Origin: Eonycteris spelaea
Lineage: Eukaryota; Chordata; Mammalia; Chiroptera; Pteropodidae
Assembly: GCA_003508835.1 (NCBI GenBank)
Contig: PUFA01000066.1
Location: 4,402,001 to 4,466,000, forward strand
Length of the DNA stretch: 64,000 nt
Direction: 5' to 3'
The notes beneath the pieces are model-generated. The model was not told where the DNA came from and ran no database searches. It saw only the letters and a program-made list of their open reading frames with translations. The position numbers and the translations under genes were made by a program. This document shows positions 1-11,420 of the stretch, one piece after another (position 1 is the stretch's first letter; each line of letters opens with the position of its first letter).

Positions 1-80
1 TGTGCTAAGTAACACAGCATATTCACAGGTTCTGGGGATTAGGACATGGATATCTTTGGGCTGTTATCCTGCTTATCACA
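1..80 (-). mobile_element. End of an MLT1-type LTR (ERVL-MaLR), cut by the window edge
   Basis: The first bases read like the reverse complement of the start of a MaLR LTR: a segment resembling 'acaggttctggggattagga', then a 'catctttggg' block, then a decayed terminus near base 80. Only the terminal part lies inside the window. This is a solo LTR relic with no coding capacity; the MLT1 subfamily cannot be told from so short a piece. Confidence 0.6.
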
Positions 81-2129
81 ATTCCATTCTTCATCAAAAT
101 TTTAACTTAAGCATTTATTTATTTTTTTATCATTATGAACTTATAGTCTTCTATCATAGCCAACAGACTTTAGTCTGTTAATATTATTATTTATTTTGAT
201 GGTGAAATTGTTTCAGGGCATCCCTTAAAGATAGTTCCTGTGTCCTTTTGACATGTCCTTGTCATTACTTTGGTGCCATGGGATATTATAGGACCATCTT
301 TTACTTTTCCTGCTATAGCTCTGGAATCAGCCATTTGGCCGAGGGTTCCTACTTTCTTTATCGGAGAACGATATTTAGAAACCAGTGCTGGGCCCTAAGT
401 GTGCTCATTGCTACTGAGGAATCTTTGCTTCCTGGTCCTTTCAATGGACAGAGTTAGGAAATATACGTGGCACACTTTTTTCTGTCTTTTATAGCCCTCA
501 TAAAATTGTAAATAGATTTACCTGTTTACTTATTGTTTCATCCATTTAGCTCTGAATTTTATGAAGCAGGGGATTTGTCATTATATAATAAAGTCATCTC
601 TTAGGCATAGGTTTCTAAAGTTAATCTGTAAGGTGAAAGTCACTTATAGTAAACTTAAGTAGCTTCTAGCTTGATGATTTTCTCGAATCTTCCATAGATT
701 TCAGTCCTTTATCATCCTCAATAAGTTCAGAGCAGTCAGTTTACCTCTGGCATTGAAACCAATTGTGGTTTCATCTTTTGAGCCACAGATATGCTTTTTA
801 TTCAATGAAATGCAGGATCGTTCATACCAAGAGGAAAATAGAGACCCTTCCCCCCCATGCGTACAGCAGATCGATGTGTGCCATTGCACGGCTGGACATG
901 TACTCATTGGTAGCATAATGGTAGAATATTCTACACTATTTAAATTTCCCTAACTTTCACAGTCTGTTTTTGTTCTGAGCACCTATAGATGCATTTAAGG
1001 AAGTTGAAAAACTCAAGAAGCCATCTCAATATGTGTCCAGGGTCACAGACATAGTTTTCTCTAGATAGATGGTGAAAAACTAGTTTTTCTCTAGGCACTA
1101 AAAAAATATGGGCTCCATTAATAAATAAAAGTGTGTTTTGTGTCCTTTGGAACCTTGGAGTCTTTCCTGTCCTTTTCTTAATGACAAATTTTATGGCCCC
1201 CCTTACATTACTTCTTTTCTTTTCATTTGAGCTCTGTTTTTTATTCTTCCAAATAAAAACGGTATTGGTATTGGTGCCCAAAGAGAGTGAATAATTCATA
1301 TGCATTCCATACTTGACTCTGTTTCAAAGAGGTGTCATGGACTTGGGGGTTTCACTGGAACCCTGAGAAGGAGTGGACTTGAACTGGTATTAAAACGCCA
1401 AAGCCCTGAGAAGACTGGGAAGATAGTCAAGCTCTTCAGGTTCTATCTGAGGACCTCAGTTTATTTACTGCCAAACCTACAGTTTGTTTCCCTCCCAAAC
1501 TGCCCTCTTCCATTGACGCAGCCAAAGGGCTTTCCTATTTGCCCAGTTCTGGGAATTCCACCAGCAAATACTTAGTCGGGGTCATGGTAGCAGGAGATCA
1601 CCGACCTCAGCAGAGCCCTGCATGCTACATGTGGTGCTGCACAGACATGTGCTTTTTTTAAAGGAATATTACAATTCCTGGCAGACAATCCCGTTACGCT
1701 GACGCGGATTTATTGTCTTCGTTTTTCACCTGGTTCCCATGATGGTTTTCTGTTCCACCACAATAGGAAGACAAGTAGGTGGCAACCTAGTCATTGGAAA
1801 AGCGAGGAAGGTGGCTTCTAGGCAGACGTTGAAGATGGGTTAGGAGAGCTGCTCAACGGTTGTTTTAATTAATTGTGCTTTGCTGCTGATTAGAGGTTCA
1901 GAACTCCTCTTGAGAATTACCTCATTGCTAAGCGTCTCTCTGCCAACACAGTGTGGAAAAAAAATTGAGGAGCATCACCCATGAAATGCCACAATTCCTA
2001 TTACGGTTTCCCTAATCCTCCTACCATCAACGCCACCCTATTGCTTACAAAGTGAAAATAAACAAAAAGTAAGGTGTCAAAGTCCTATTCTGTCTCTGTA
2101 CGTTATCAGCCTCGACTTCTCTGAGAAGA
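81..2129. other. Unique AT-rich intergenic sequence
   Basis: No recognisable repeat, RNA gene or exon. Open frames here (up to 121 codons at 940-1305, minus) show no domain, signal peptide or biased composition and are what stop-poor random sequence gives. Confidence 0.6.
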
Positions 2130-2285
2130 CAGTGTAGCACAGAGGCCGACAGCATGGGTTCGTTCCCACGCAGGTTTAATATCATCTCACAATTTACCCG
2201 TTATTGTGTCTAAACATTCACATGAGATATTTAGCTCGTTAAACCCCACTTTCCTTATCTCTACAATAGGAGTAGTAAAACAGTA
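2130..2285 (+). mobile_element. MIR SINE relic
   Basis: The piece keeps the MIR order: a tRNA-derived head with a B-box-like 'gggttcgttccca', a middle in place of the usual 'tttcctcatctgtaaaatggg' (here 'ctttccttatctctacaata'), then the AT-rich tail. It is strongly diverged, as expected of an old mammal-wide SINE. Confidence 0.6.
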
Positions 2286-2690
2286 AAGCCACAGCTTACT
2301 CGGAGTTCAGATTTCAAATGAACTCATGAAGTATAAATTGGATGTGGCGAATGTTGTCATTGGAAAACCCTTATGTAACCGATAAAATAGATTACTTGTG
2401 GTTTTACGTATCCAGTTATACAGAATGGGTGTGCACAAATGTATAGTAGTGCATACAATAAAATACACTCTATAAAATACAGGACACGTATGCAAAATAT
2501 AATTTTATGGTATATTAGATATGCGTTAGATTTGCCATTTTTATTTTTGCCTCCTTCCTCTTTTTTGCCCAGTTCACACGGTTGAATTCACATATGATAC
2601 GACTCTAGTTGATCTCATGAAGTTGTTGTGAGGAATAAAAAAAATTATGATTGACAAATTGATAATTCTGTACAAACAATAAAGAGAGCT

Positions 2691-2790
2691 TGATGAAGGT
2701 GATAGGATGGAGAGATGATAATGAGGACAAAAGCATTGAAAGTGATGAAGAAGATGAGGATGAAGAATATGATGATGATAATGAATAGTG
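2691..2790. repeat. Imperfect GAT/GAA-rich simple repeat
   Basis: About 100 bases of purine-rich trinucleotides (gatgaag, gatgatgataatga) on the plus strand, interrupted throughout. It looks like an old, degenerate GAT microsatellite. Confidence 0.75.
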
Positions 2791-3437
2791 ATGCGTTGAA
2801 GATTTTTACCATATTCAGTTTCCTTAGACTAATGTTTATTATTATGGGATTTCCCACACTGACGGGAAAATTTCAAGCATAAAACAATATTCTTTTCATT
2901 AGTCAACAAAATTAATATAATATAAATGTACACAGTCTAACTCAATATATAGAAACCTAGAACTCCACCTTAAATTTCCTTCTGCTCGATGGCCTCACGA
3001 ACCCAAGGCTCTGTCTGTCACCTGCACTTCCTGACATGGGCAGGGTTATACCTTAACCATGCATACCAATGTGCTTTGGTCTGTATCGATCAGAGAGATC
3101 AGTTAGAACAACATTATTTTGTGGTTATAAGACATCAAACCACAGTGAACTTGAGCTCCCTAAATGACTTTTTAAATATTTAATATCATGTTAAAAAAAA
3201 CATACAGAGGTAAGAGCAGAGAGCGGTTGCAGGATGGGAGAGAGACCGTCGAAGACCGGGGACGAGCCCTGGGCTCTTCGTAGGACGTTGAGCTCGGTCG
3301 TCCAGTCCTCAGAGCAAATCGCATGGCCTATTTGTGCCGTATTTTCAGATAATAAACATTATTCTGCAAAAATAAAAATATTCATTGCTTCAGTCAGATG
3401 AGAATTTTTTTAAATGAGTTAATCCAGCCCTTTGAAA

Positions 3438-3745
3438 TTTCTCGTTTAACTCTAACTTTTTATTATGGTAATTATCAAATACGTACAAAAGTAAGGAGAA
3501 AAATACAGTGTTCCCCTTTGTACCTCATTATCTGGCTCCAACAATTATTATTGACATTTTTCCACTTTTTCTTTGTCTTACTAATCTCACCCTATCATCT
3601 GCTTTTCTTACTGGTGTATTTTAAAGCAAATCCTAGGCATTGTATATTTTCCTTGTAAAGTATTCAAAATATATCTGTATAGAATAAGCCTTTAAAGAAG
3701 GTAATCATAAATTAACAATAATTTCCTAATACCACAAAAAGCCAA
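3438..3745 (-). mobile_element. LINE-1 (L1M-type) 3' region fragment
   Basis: Read on the minus strand this resembles the non-coding 3' part of old mammalian L1M elements. Landmarks on the plus strand are 'tttttattatggtaattatc', 'ttttaaagcaaatcctaggc' and 'aaattaacaataatttccta'. No ORF2 frame survives. The subfamily is not certain. Confidence 0.65.
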
Positions 3746-3914
3746 TTATATGACTTTTTAGATAGTAGGGATATTTAAAACTATTGAAACCCTTGCCTTT
3801 GGTAACTAATCTGTTGTGATAAATTGTCCCAGTGGCAATTTATTTAAGGCACTCCACTCCTCCGTGAGTTTGATGATACATGCTCTTGAGCTGTCATATT
3901 ACAAATAACATAGA

Positions 3915-4124
3915 TCGAGATCGGCAAGCTTTTTCTGTAAAGGACTTGATACTAAATATTTTCAGCTTTGCCGCCCATATGGTCTGTTATGACTACTGAA
4001 CTCTGCCATTGTATGTAAAAACAGCCACAGATAATACATAAACAAATGGGCATAGCTGTGTTTCAGTAAAACTTTGTTGACAACAAAAGGCAGGGCTCCC
4101 TTGGACCATCATTTGCTGACCCTG
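3915..4124 (+). mobile_element. hAT-Charlie-type MITE (MER58/MER33-like)
   Basis: A non-autonomous DNA transposon of about 210 bases. It starts with a decayed 'tcggcaagctttttctgtaa', passes 'aaatattttcagctttg' and 'aataaaactt'-like blocks, and ends 'tttgctgaccctg', the usual terminal inverted repeat. Flanking octamers share only 'ataga', so the target-site duplication is largely eroded. It has no transposase and would have been moved by an autonomous hAT element. Confidence 0.8.
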
Positions 4125-4539
4125 GCTATAGAAAAAGTAATCCAGCTCCAACCAGAGAGGGTTTGCAAGTCCTGGAGACAACAGTATCTTGGAGAGTTCA
4201 TGTGTTGTGGTTGAAAGAAGTGTATTAGGATACAGGACCCAAAGTCCAGATCTGTCTCCATCATGGCAAAGATCTTGAATAGGCTACTTTTTGATTCATG
4301 ATTTTTCATTTCATTTGTTTGATGAAGATAGAAGCCCCTACTTTTCCTGCTTAAAGAAGTTATTGCAGGGCAGTGGAATCGTGGGTGTAAAAGTGTTTAC
4401 AGAGCTCTAAGATGCTGTTCAACTGGAAGGCAATGATCACCCACTTTGCAGTGAAATTCTGGATGGGTCCCTGTTGATGATTCCTAACTACATTTTTATT
4501 CCTCACCTTTCATCTTTCTAGATGCCAGACACATAACAA

Positions 4540-4762
4540 TAGAAATCAGACTTACATTCACTGGGCACTTTTTGCATTCATGTCGCGGGCTCACGCTAAG
4601 GGGGTTTACGTATGTGATCCTGTTTGGTTAATCAGGTGTATTATCTCAGGAGAAAGAAAACTGAGACCAAGAGGTTATGTACTGGCCTGGCCCCCACTGG
4701 GGGGAGTGGCAGCATCAAGGCTGCCACCGTCTGACTCTGCAACCTTTGATCTGTGCCTCTAA
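4540..4762 (-). mobile_element. MIR SINE relic, nearly full length
   Basis: On the plus strand it reads as MIR in reverse: 'cactgggcac', 'gtgatcctgtttggttaatc', 'gaaaactgagaccaagaggt', then the reversed tRNA-like head around 4700-4760. The open frame at 4580-4762 is an accident of this repeat. Confidence 0.7.
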
Positions 4763-5079
4763 TGACATTTAGGGCAAGCTGTCACCTTTCTCCTTTTTGC
4801 AACGTCACCAACTAACCCCTTTGTGGTTTATGTGGTGCTTTTCTACCTACCTGAGTTCAATCCACCTTCCCAGCAGAGACACTCAGTAGCTCACTCAAGT
4901 CACCAACCTGGACAACTCCTACTTATTTTCGAAGATCTAGCATCACTGTCGTTTCCCAAGGTAGACCTTTTCTTTTCCCCCAAACGAGGTCAGGTCTCTG
5001 CGTTAAATGCATTGACTGTTATATTCTAGTATTGCTGGGCCATGCACATTTCACATTGGTAGCTAAAGAGTCATCATAG

Positions 5080-5180
5080 CGAAGACTCCATGGAAGCAAA
5101 AATGATGTCACTCTTGTTCACCACCCTATCACCACCCTTGGCCCATAGGTGCTCAGTAAATACCTGTTAAAGAAATGTTT
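5080..5180 (+). mobile_element. L2 LINE 3' tail
   Basis: Ends with the L2 signature 'ataggtgctcagtaaatacc', preceded by a 'gactccatggaagca' block matching the L2 'gagctccatgagggca' motif. Only the 3' untranslated end is present. Confidence 0.7.
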
Positions 5181-5615
5181 CTAAAAGTAATGAGGGTGGG
5201 AGTTGTTTGCTTTTGAGCGAAGTTTGCATCCTAGTGATATTAATTACATTGTCAGTTGAGTTGGCTATGTGAACGTTCCAACAGGGAGCCTGTTGGAAAA
5301 GCAATGCATCAACTGCATACCTGGGACTGTGGTCTCAAAGACATCTGGTCTACCACTAACTTAAGAAAGGCAGCAGTGGAGGGAGGGAGGGAAATGCTTA
5401 TGCTACAGTGCCAGTGCCTGGGCTGGGGAGAGATTGATCCTGTCCCATGTGGGAATGTGGAAAATGTGCGTGTGCGTGCGGTGGCTAAAGGTGATCTCCT
5501 AATGCTGTATACAAAAGGATCATGGGAAAGTAGTTGCAAACAGAATGGTCTTTAGAGGCCAATGGGTGACATGAATACACGGAGAGGGACTGGTGAGGTC
5601 CTTAGTGGTCTGGAG
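5181..5615. other. Unique intergenic sequence
   Basis: No element recognised. Two opposed open frames of 99 and 76 codons overlap here and neither resembles a protein I know. Confidence 0.5.
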
Positions 5616-5735
5616 AGTGTGTATTCTGCTGAAAGATATTCAAATTCCACGTGTTCAAAAAATCACTTTGCAGACAAACAAGATGAGGCCAGTACAATGA
5701 CACCCATGGAATCCCACTTTGCAATTCCCAGAAGA
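5616..5735. mobile_element. Possible degraded hAT-type MITE fragment
   Basis: The stretch around 5660-5735 ('cactttgcagacaaacaaga' through a decayed 'actttgcaattcccag' end) has the layout of the 3' part of a Charlie-type MITE, but its G+C-rich terminal motif is badly eroded. It may instead be unique sequence. Confidence 0.3.
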
Positions 5736-7491
5736 TGGAGAGAGGGAGGGCATGAAGCCAGAAGGGAGGAAGGCTGTAGCACGAGAGAAATGATTCCTGG
5801 GCAGATGGTGAATCTCAGGTGATCCTTCTTGTGTCTTCGTCCCTTAAATCAGCCTAGATTCCCTTTTGGGTCTAAGCATGTGGTGTGCAGACCTCCACCA
5901 ACAGTGTGGCTTTGGGCAGTCGCTCCCTCATGAAATTTTGGTTCTAATGCACACTGAATGATAGGCTGGGTCTGACCCAGAGAAAAAAGAGCATTTTCCC
6001 TTTCTTACCTTGACCTCCTAGGATATTTCTAAACCAAGGCGGCTGACTTTTAGTTTATCAAATTCTAAACAGATAAGTAGAGCAATTTTGATGTTTCCAG
6101 GTGCTTCTATTCACAGGTTTTCTTCTTTCCCATAGTAATTTCTGATTTGGCTTCCTGGGTAGGTACAGGCCATTCTGCTTCTATTACCTTTAATTAAGGT
6201 CTTTGCCATTTTTCATCAGCAGAATCGGGGCAGGTGATGCCAAGGTGACCGAGGGCTCTGTGTGGGCACCTGGGTTAATGTGTGGCCATGCTAGAGTCAT
6301 AAAGTGTGCAAGAGTCACTTACGGGACTGGACCTCTGTTTTATGTTTAATTATCTTAAACGTTGCAAGCTCAGCTCTTTGCTTTGGCATGGTCTGTCGGG
6401 TAGAGAGAATGTTGATGGAGTTTTTTTTAAGTCCCTCCAAAGGGCCAAAGGTTAGACCCTTATGAAGCTACTAAGACCAAGGGGGCTTGTAGCTGGACTT
6501 AGATTACAGACGCGGACAAAAATCACCATCTTCTCCAGCACTTACTTTTGCAAATACGTCCGGAGGCAGGACATTAATTTTACCAACTGCTCAGAAATAT
6601 GGATATAAAGCAGGCATGAAACCAAAAGACACAGATGAAAGTTTGGAATCGGTTTCTTGTTCTGCATGTGAAGGAATGGGTAAGAAAGCAAAGAGACAAA
6701 TGAATCCAGAAGTCCACTCCTCCTTGGGCAGGATAACTATGGCTGAGAATAATAAAATCGGGCTGGAACGCACCATTTCCTGTTCTCTACGTGTGTCCGC
6801 AGTAGTTCGCACAAAGAGGAGGAAGAGTCTTTCACCAGGAAGAAAGGGGTAGGGCAGGAGAGGCGCCCGGGCTGCACAGGGCAGTTTTCCTGATTACCGA
6901 CACTCACACGCTCCTAACAGCCCGCAGAGCTACAGCCACCGACTCCAGTATTTGTCACTGTCACTTCCCAAGTGCTTGGCATTGTTCAGGAAATTATATG
7001 TGTAAAGCAGAGCTGCCTGCATCCAGCTTCGACAAGGGGACAGCCGTGCAAGGGTGCTTGAAACCGAAACAGGCTTATGTGTCCTATTATGTGCCCCAGC
7101 AAGAGTCATAAATAATTGTGACAAGTTTTTTTCCCCATCCCATGTGACAGTCCTTGACTCTGCCTCCTGTCTCCTCTCCCCTCTGCCTCATAGACTAGAC
7201 CTGCCAGGCTGTGTGATGATAGATGTTACCGGGCAGCAAATGACAGCTGGATAGATTTTTTAGTTGGTGCTTTAGAGGGAATCAGATATGCTGTATAAAG
7301 CAATAAAAAAAAGCACACACACAAGGTGGATTAAAAATAGCTGGCCCAGCAGTAACCCACTTTGTTGTTTATCAAAAGTTAAATCTCACATGGTAAGTCC
7401 TAGTGATGTGTTAATTTTTCAGACTCTTGTCAGAGTGACACTGACAACAGCCACCAAAATAAAAAAAAAAAATTAAAAAAAAGAGAGAGAA
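5736..7491. other. Unique sequence, no repeat recognised
   Basis: About 1.7 kb with no transposon, microsatellite or credible exon. Compact AT-rich blocks such as 7070-7115 and 7215-7270, without the patchwork of repeat debris seen elsewhere, make it a mild candidate for conserved non-coding sequence. A MIR-like piece at 5910-5970 was too weak to annotate. Confidence 0.5.
7460..7489. repeat. A-rich low-complexity run
   Basis: Two A-runs separated by TT, then a short GA repeat. It directly precedes the G-run cluster; I see no transposon body upstream that would make this a retroposon tail. Confidence 0.8.
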
Positions 7492-7508
7492 GGGCGGGGG
7501 GCGGGGGG
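7492..7508 (+). other. G-run cluster, G-quadruplex candidate
   Basis: Seventeen bases made of a G3 run and two G6 runs with single C spacers. This can supply four G-triplets with short loops, the standard pattern for an intramolecular quadruplex. No promoter or gene is visible next to it. Confidence 0.6.
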
Positions 7509-8519
7509 TAAAAGCAATGGACTATTTCCTTATTATATTTTTACTTGTCTAACAGACAAAAATATTTTCTTCTTTAAACGGTATCTAAGAAAAGAAATGG
7601 ACTCCTGGTGCTGTGCCATATTGCTGAGATGTTTATTTATTTATTTTTTAATTCTCTTGAATTTTGAACAAAAGAGCGAAACCGTGGATTGTGGGATTAT
7701 TCAAAGCTCGTTCACTTAAACGTTTTAAAAACCACTGCTCACTCCCCTCCGCGCACTCCGTTGATCTCGAGTCCATGCAGCAAACGGCCTGGTTTTCCAG
7801 CTACCCTGGCAGTGTCATGTAGGCGTCAACGGAACTACTTCGTGTATGTTTCAGAAAGAATTACAGCCTCTTCTGGAGCGCTCAGACTTTCATCTCGGGC
7901 CGGCTGGCATGGCTGCTACCTCGCGTCGTGATGGCCGTGCGGCAGAGCTGGGACATCATTCAGCGACCTGCCCCGCTGCTCCCCAGTTCACGGGCATGAC
8001 AGGCCGGGAGGTACTTCGTCACCGCATTTCCGTCTTCCCCTGCACTGCAGGGGAAGCGGCTGTGTGTGATTGAAGAGTGCTCAGGACATCAGATCACGAC
8101 TATTTTCCCCCTTGATTTTTCTGACGAATCACGTGAGGAAGGCTGTAGCCTTCACACGGCAGCATGTGGCGTGAGGAAGCAAGGGAGCCCAAAATGTTTA
8201 CTAAAAAAATATGTCTTTTGGGTTGGGTACCAGGCAAAAGCGGTAATTTGCGCTGTGCCTCTATAACTCAGATTTAGGGATAATTCAGTACGGGTACAGT
8301 GGCATCATTTCTAGCAATATCGGGTCATATGTGTGTTATTGGGTAGTGATTATTTTGATTGTTGTGGGATGATTTTCATAGAATGACTTCCATGATAGAG
8401 CCTAGATTCTACGACGGCCCCACTCAGTTCAGTTTTGTTTGTTTTTCCAGCAGCCGTGAATTGATGAGACGTGAGTGGAAGAAAATATCATGAAATGGTC
8501 GAAGGGCAGGTTTGGGGGT
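7509..8519. other. Unique sequence with moderate CpG content
   Basis: No repeat recognised. CpG dinucleotides are more frequent between about 7740 and 8050 than in the surroundings. Several overlapping open frames of 60 to 80 codons occur there, none with recognisable features. Confidence 0.5.
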
Positions 8520-8760
8520 TCTGCTGCCTGGATCCAAATCTCATGTTGTTTTCTTAGTCCCTGGGTGACCTGAGGTGTGTTGTTGGCTTCTCCATGCCTC
8601 AGTAACTTAATCTGCAGATGGGGGCTGATCATTATCCCTGGGAATGATCATTACCCCCTGGGGAAGATAAGGAGCCCCACGTAATAGGCCGTTTTGAGGA
8701 CTAGTGAAATACATGGACTTAGTATAAACTCTGACAATAGGTGTTGAAGAAATATTCCTT
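8520..8760 (+). mobile_element. MIR SINE relic, long copy
   Basis: Shows the head remnant 'gatccaaatct', the block 'ctccatgcctcagtaactta', 'aatctgcagatggggg' and a tail ending 'gacaataggtgttgaagaaa', the order expected of a sense MIR. A duplicated 'gatcattatcccc'-like unit sits in the middle (near 8625 and 8645). Confidence 0.8.
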
Positions 8761-8795
8761 TAATTATTATAATTATTATTTAATTATTATAATGA
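8760..8795. repeat. AAT/ATT microsatellite, interrupted
   Basis: Repeated 'aattatt' units directly after the MIR tail. Microsatellites often grow from SINE tails, which may explain the position. Confidence 0.8.
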
Positions 8796-9378
8796 TCACT
8801 GTGATAGTTTTACTCAGGCCTCCCGCATCTCTTTACTCTGAATCTTTCCAGATTTGATGACCATACGTTGGACGAGTGAATGGAAAGCTATTTTCAGAAC
8901 AAAGCCTTCTTTGGGGTTAAACAAACAATAGCATCTTATATTGTTCGACTCAGTGTAAGTGGTCTTTGATGAGCCAGCCCTCTAAGTATAAGGATTCATA
9001 GTCTGTACATCATTGAAAACTGCTTTTTTGGTGAATTTCATCTCTTTCTCCTTGGCCAAGAACCTTCCGTGAGATGCTTGACACGGACATTGTAGGGAGC
9101 CCGAATTCATTGATCCGTCATTTGTCTGCTCTTTCTTGCTCACCATCCAGCTACTTTATGTTACAGTACTGTAGACTTTCTTGAGTTGCGGGCATAAGAT
9201 ATAGGCAGGTCTAACCTAGAATCAGTAAGAACTATGATCATCGTGGCTGGGTGGACACACATGCATGGTGTACCTATGTTATGTCGAAGCAAATGCTCCA
9301 TGAAACACTGGCTATCCTTCCCACATGTGACACACGCTGGAATTTTTCTCTTCAGTTTAATTTTTTTAAAAAGTGCCA
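8796..9378. other. Unique intergenic sequence
   Basis: No element recognised. The two opposed open frames near 9161-9451 partly run into the adjacent hAT element and have no protein features. Confidence 0.5.
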
Positions 9379-9386
9379 CTCTAGAC

Positions 9387-9719
9387 CAGGTGTAGGCAAA
9401 CTTTTTCCACGAAAGGCCAGACAGCATTTTTGGCTTTGAGGAACAACTCACAACTACTCACTTCTGTGACTATAGTGTGAAGGCAGCAGAGACAAGACAT
9501 GAACACATGGGTATGGCTCTGTTCCTAAAAAATTACAAAATATTATGGACACGGAAATTCTAATTTCATGTAATTTTCTTGTGTCACAAAATAAAATTCT
9601 TCCTTTGATTTTTTCCCCCCCAACCGCTTAGAACCATAAAAACCTTTCTTAACCTGCAGAGCGTGCAAACACAAGCAATGGGCTGGGTTTGGCCTGTGGG
9701 CCATTGTTTGCCATCCCTA
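9387..9719 (+). mobile_element. hAT-Charlie-type element, long form, with target-site duplication
   Basis: A 333-base non-autonomous element with the 'ggcaaactttttcc' left end, the 'cacaactactcac' block, the 'atttcatgtaattttcttgt' interior and the right end 'gggccattgtttgccatccc'. Flanking octamers ctctagac (9379-9386) and ctctaggc (9720-9727) match at 7 of 8 positions, the 8-bp duplication typical of hAT insertions, so both edges are well placed. Confidence 0.9.
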
Positions 9720-9727
9720 CTCTAGGC

Positions 9728-10169
9728 TACCGAGTTGATTTTATGGCCTGTAGTTTACAAAACACTCTCCCCGAGCATTTCCCAAAATGACTTGGAAAGG
9801 ATACTCTTGGCAGGAGTGCAAATAGTTGCTAATGGAAAGAAGACCTGTCTCTTCAAACGGATTTGTGACACACCAGAGTGAACACAGGTGTCTGTCCTTC
9901 AGCAGAAGTCCTGACTCTGCTAGCCCAGCACCAGACTTTATGGCTTCATAAGAGGGGTACACCCTCCCCCACTGTTGAACCATAAGGCTCTTATTTTCTA
10001 AAACATCTCCATGACTTGGGTTCTGAGTAACACCTTTGTAGGAATCCTCTTTCAAAAGCATGAGTCTGGGGACATCACCCTCTTTTCACAGGGACAAGCA
10101 TTTTGTGAAGGGACTGCAGTATTTGAGAGTGACAAAGGTCTTTGGCAATAATTGGTCTCCCAATAATGT
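9728..10169. other. Unique intergenic sequence
   Basis: No repeat recognised. A 106-codon minus-strand frame (9741-10061) has no recognisable domain. Confidence 0.5.
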
Positions 10170-10275
10170 GTCGAGGAACACATTTCAGAGCCTATTATGT
10201 GCACAATACTACACTAAACACATGGAAGCAATGACATACCCAATCTCTATTTTCGAGAGTTTATAGTTGAATTTG
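10170..10275 (-). mobile_element. L2-like LINE 3' end
   Basis: Reads as a reversed L2 tail: 'cctattatgtgcacaatact', then 'aagcaatgacata', then an eroded 'gagagtttatagt' corresponding to the L2 'ggagcttacagt' motif. Short and diverged. Confidence 0.5.
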
Positions 10276-10439
10276 AACTTGGTTATAGGCTACATGTTGA
10301 TAAGCACAAAATAACATGGTCTCATTCAGACAGCAGCCCCAACTGTTGATGAGATCATAGTAAGGGATCATGATTACGATAAAACATACAAACATTGTAT
10401 ACTTTTATTGTTTTTCTATAACTAACTGTATTTGAGTCT
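10276..10439. other. Short unique stretch
   Basis: AT-rich, nothing recognised. Confidence 0.4.
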
Positions 10440-10575
10440 AATGGCAGCTGTGTGAGATGGAGGGACCAGGGGTCACAAGTCCATTTTACAGGGAAGGGAA
10501 TGGAGTGACTGGTCCAAAGTCACACCTTCAGCGAACAGTAAAATGGTGCCATCAAACCCTTTGGCACTGGGTTTG
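10440..10575 (-). mobile_element. MIR SINE relic, core only
   Basis: Contains 'tccattttacagggaaggga' and 'ccaaagtcacaccttcagcg', the reversed MIR core (normally 'cattttacagatgaggaaac' and 'aaggtcacacagctagtaag'). Confidence 0.7.
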
Positions 10576-11254
10576 AAATGAGCCAGCAAATTATGAGATG
10601 AGCAGAAACAGTGTTCACCGTTGGCCTGTCCCTCCAGAAGACAAATCGAACTGCAAGTCTCTTTATGATTCTGTTTCCCCTAAGAGAATTTTCGTGACGA
10701 TAATTTCATTTCTCTTTAAAAAAAAATATTCTAGCAGCTGTGAAAAATAAAGTTAATGTCACTCAATAGGATATAAATAAAAGAGGGCCAGTCAACCCAA
10801 GTTCGTGATTTGAGAACGCATCATTCCTCAGACTCCGCGAGTACCGGAAAAAGAAGGGAAATGGCTCAAGGTCGTGGCACCATTTCAATTAGGAAAGAAA
10901 CAAACCCCGCTCCGAAAACCTGCGCCGAACACTGAGCACGCGTACCTGCCAGTGCGTGGGATTAGGTGTTCCACACGCACCTGGGAGCGGGCAACGGCCA
11001 TAGGTGCCGCCATGCTTCCTAGCACATGCTCCTCTTCTGCAATTTTGATAATGGGGTCAGGGGAGTCAACTGCTTAGTTTTCTGCTGTTTGGCAGCGGAA
11101 GTCTAGGGATTAAGAATTAGGCACGAGCGCGGCTGTCCAATAGAATTGGCGTGCTTCGGGATGTGCAGGTGAACAGTGGACTGTGGGTGAACCACGGACT
11201 GGGTCCCTTTGTCATTCAGGTCTCACAGGGGGCCCTCCTGACAGCTCTACCCAG
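10576..11254. other. Unique sequence
   Basis: No repeat recognised. The part from about 10830 to 11010 carries more CpG than the surrounding desert and leads toward the CpG-dense patch that follows. Confidence 0.5.
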
Positions 11255-11345
11255 AGCAGCCGCCGCCCCTCAGTCTCGCGTTCCCGCGTCGTCCTGTTTC
11301 ATTTTCTTCACGTCACTTCGAGCGACCTGACGTCGCCTCGTTTAT
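11255..11345. promoter_or_regulatory. CpG-dense patch with CRE-like motifs, function unproven
   Basis: About 13 CpGs fall within roughly 85 bases, far above the rest of the window. It contains 'cacgtcact' and 'ctgacgtcgcc', both close to the CREB/ATF site TGACGTCA. It is too short for a classical CpG island and no first exon is visible downstream, so this is a candidate regulatory patch only. Confidence 0.35.
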
Positions 11346-11420
11346 GTAGTCTTGTGTCTTTCCTGCCTGTGCCCCTTGCATAGCGTCGGTCCCGTGAGAG
11401 CACAGGCTTGGCTTTTATAC

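Noticed and set aside
2130..2170. tRNA-like B box
   Set aside because: It belongs to a MIR head; there is no complete cloverleaf or A box at the right spacing.
5905..5970. MIR-like string
   Set aside because: Only one block resembles MIR (tggctttgggcagtc); too little to support the call.
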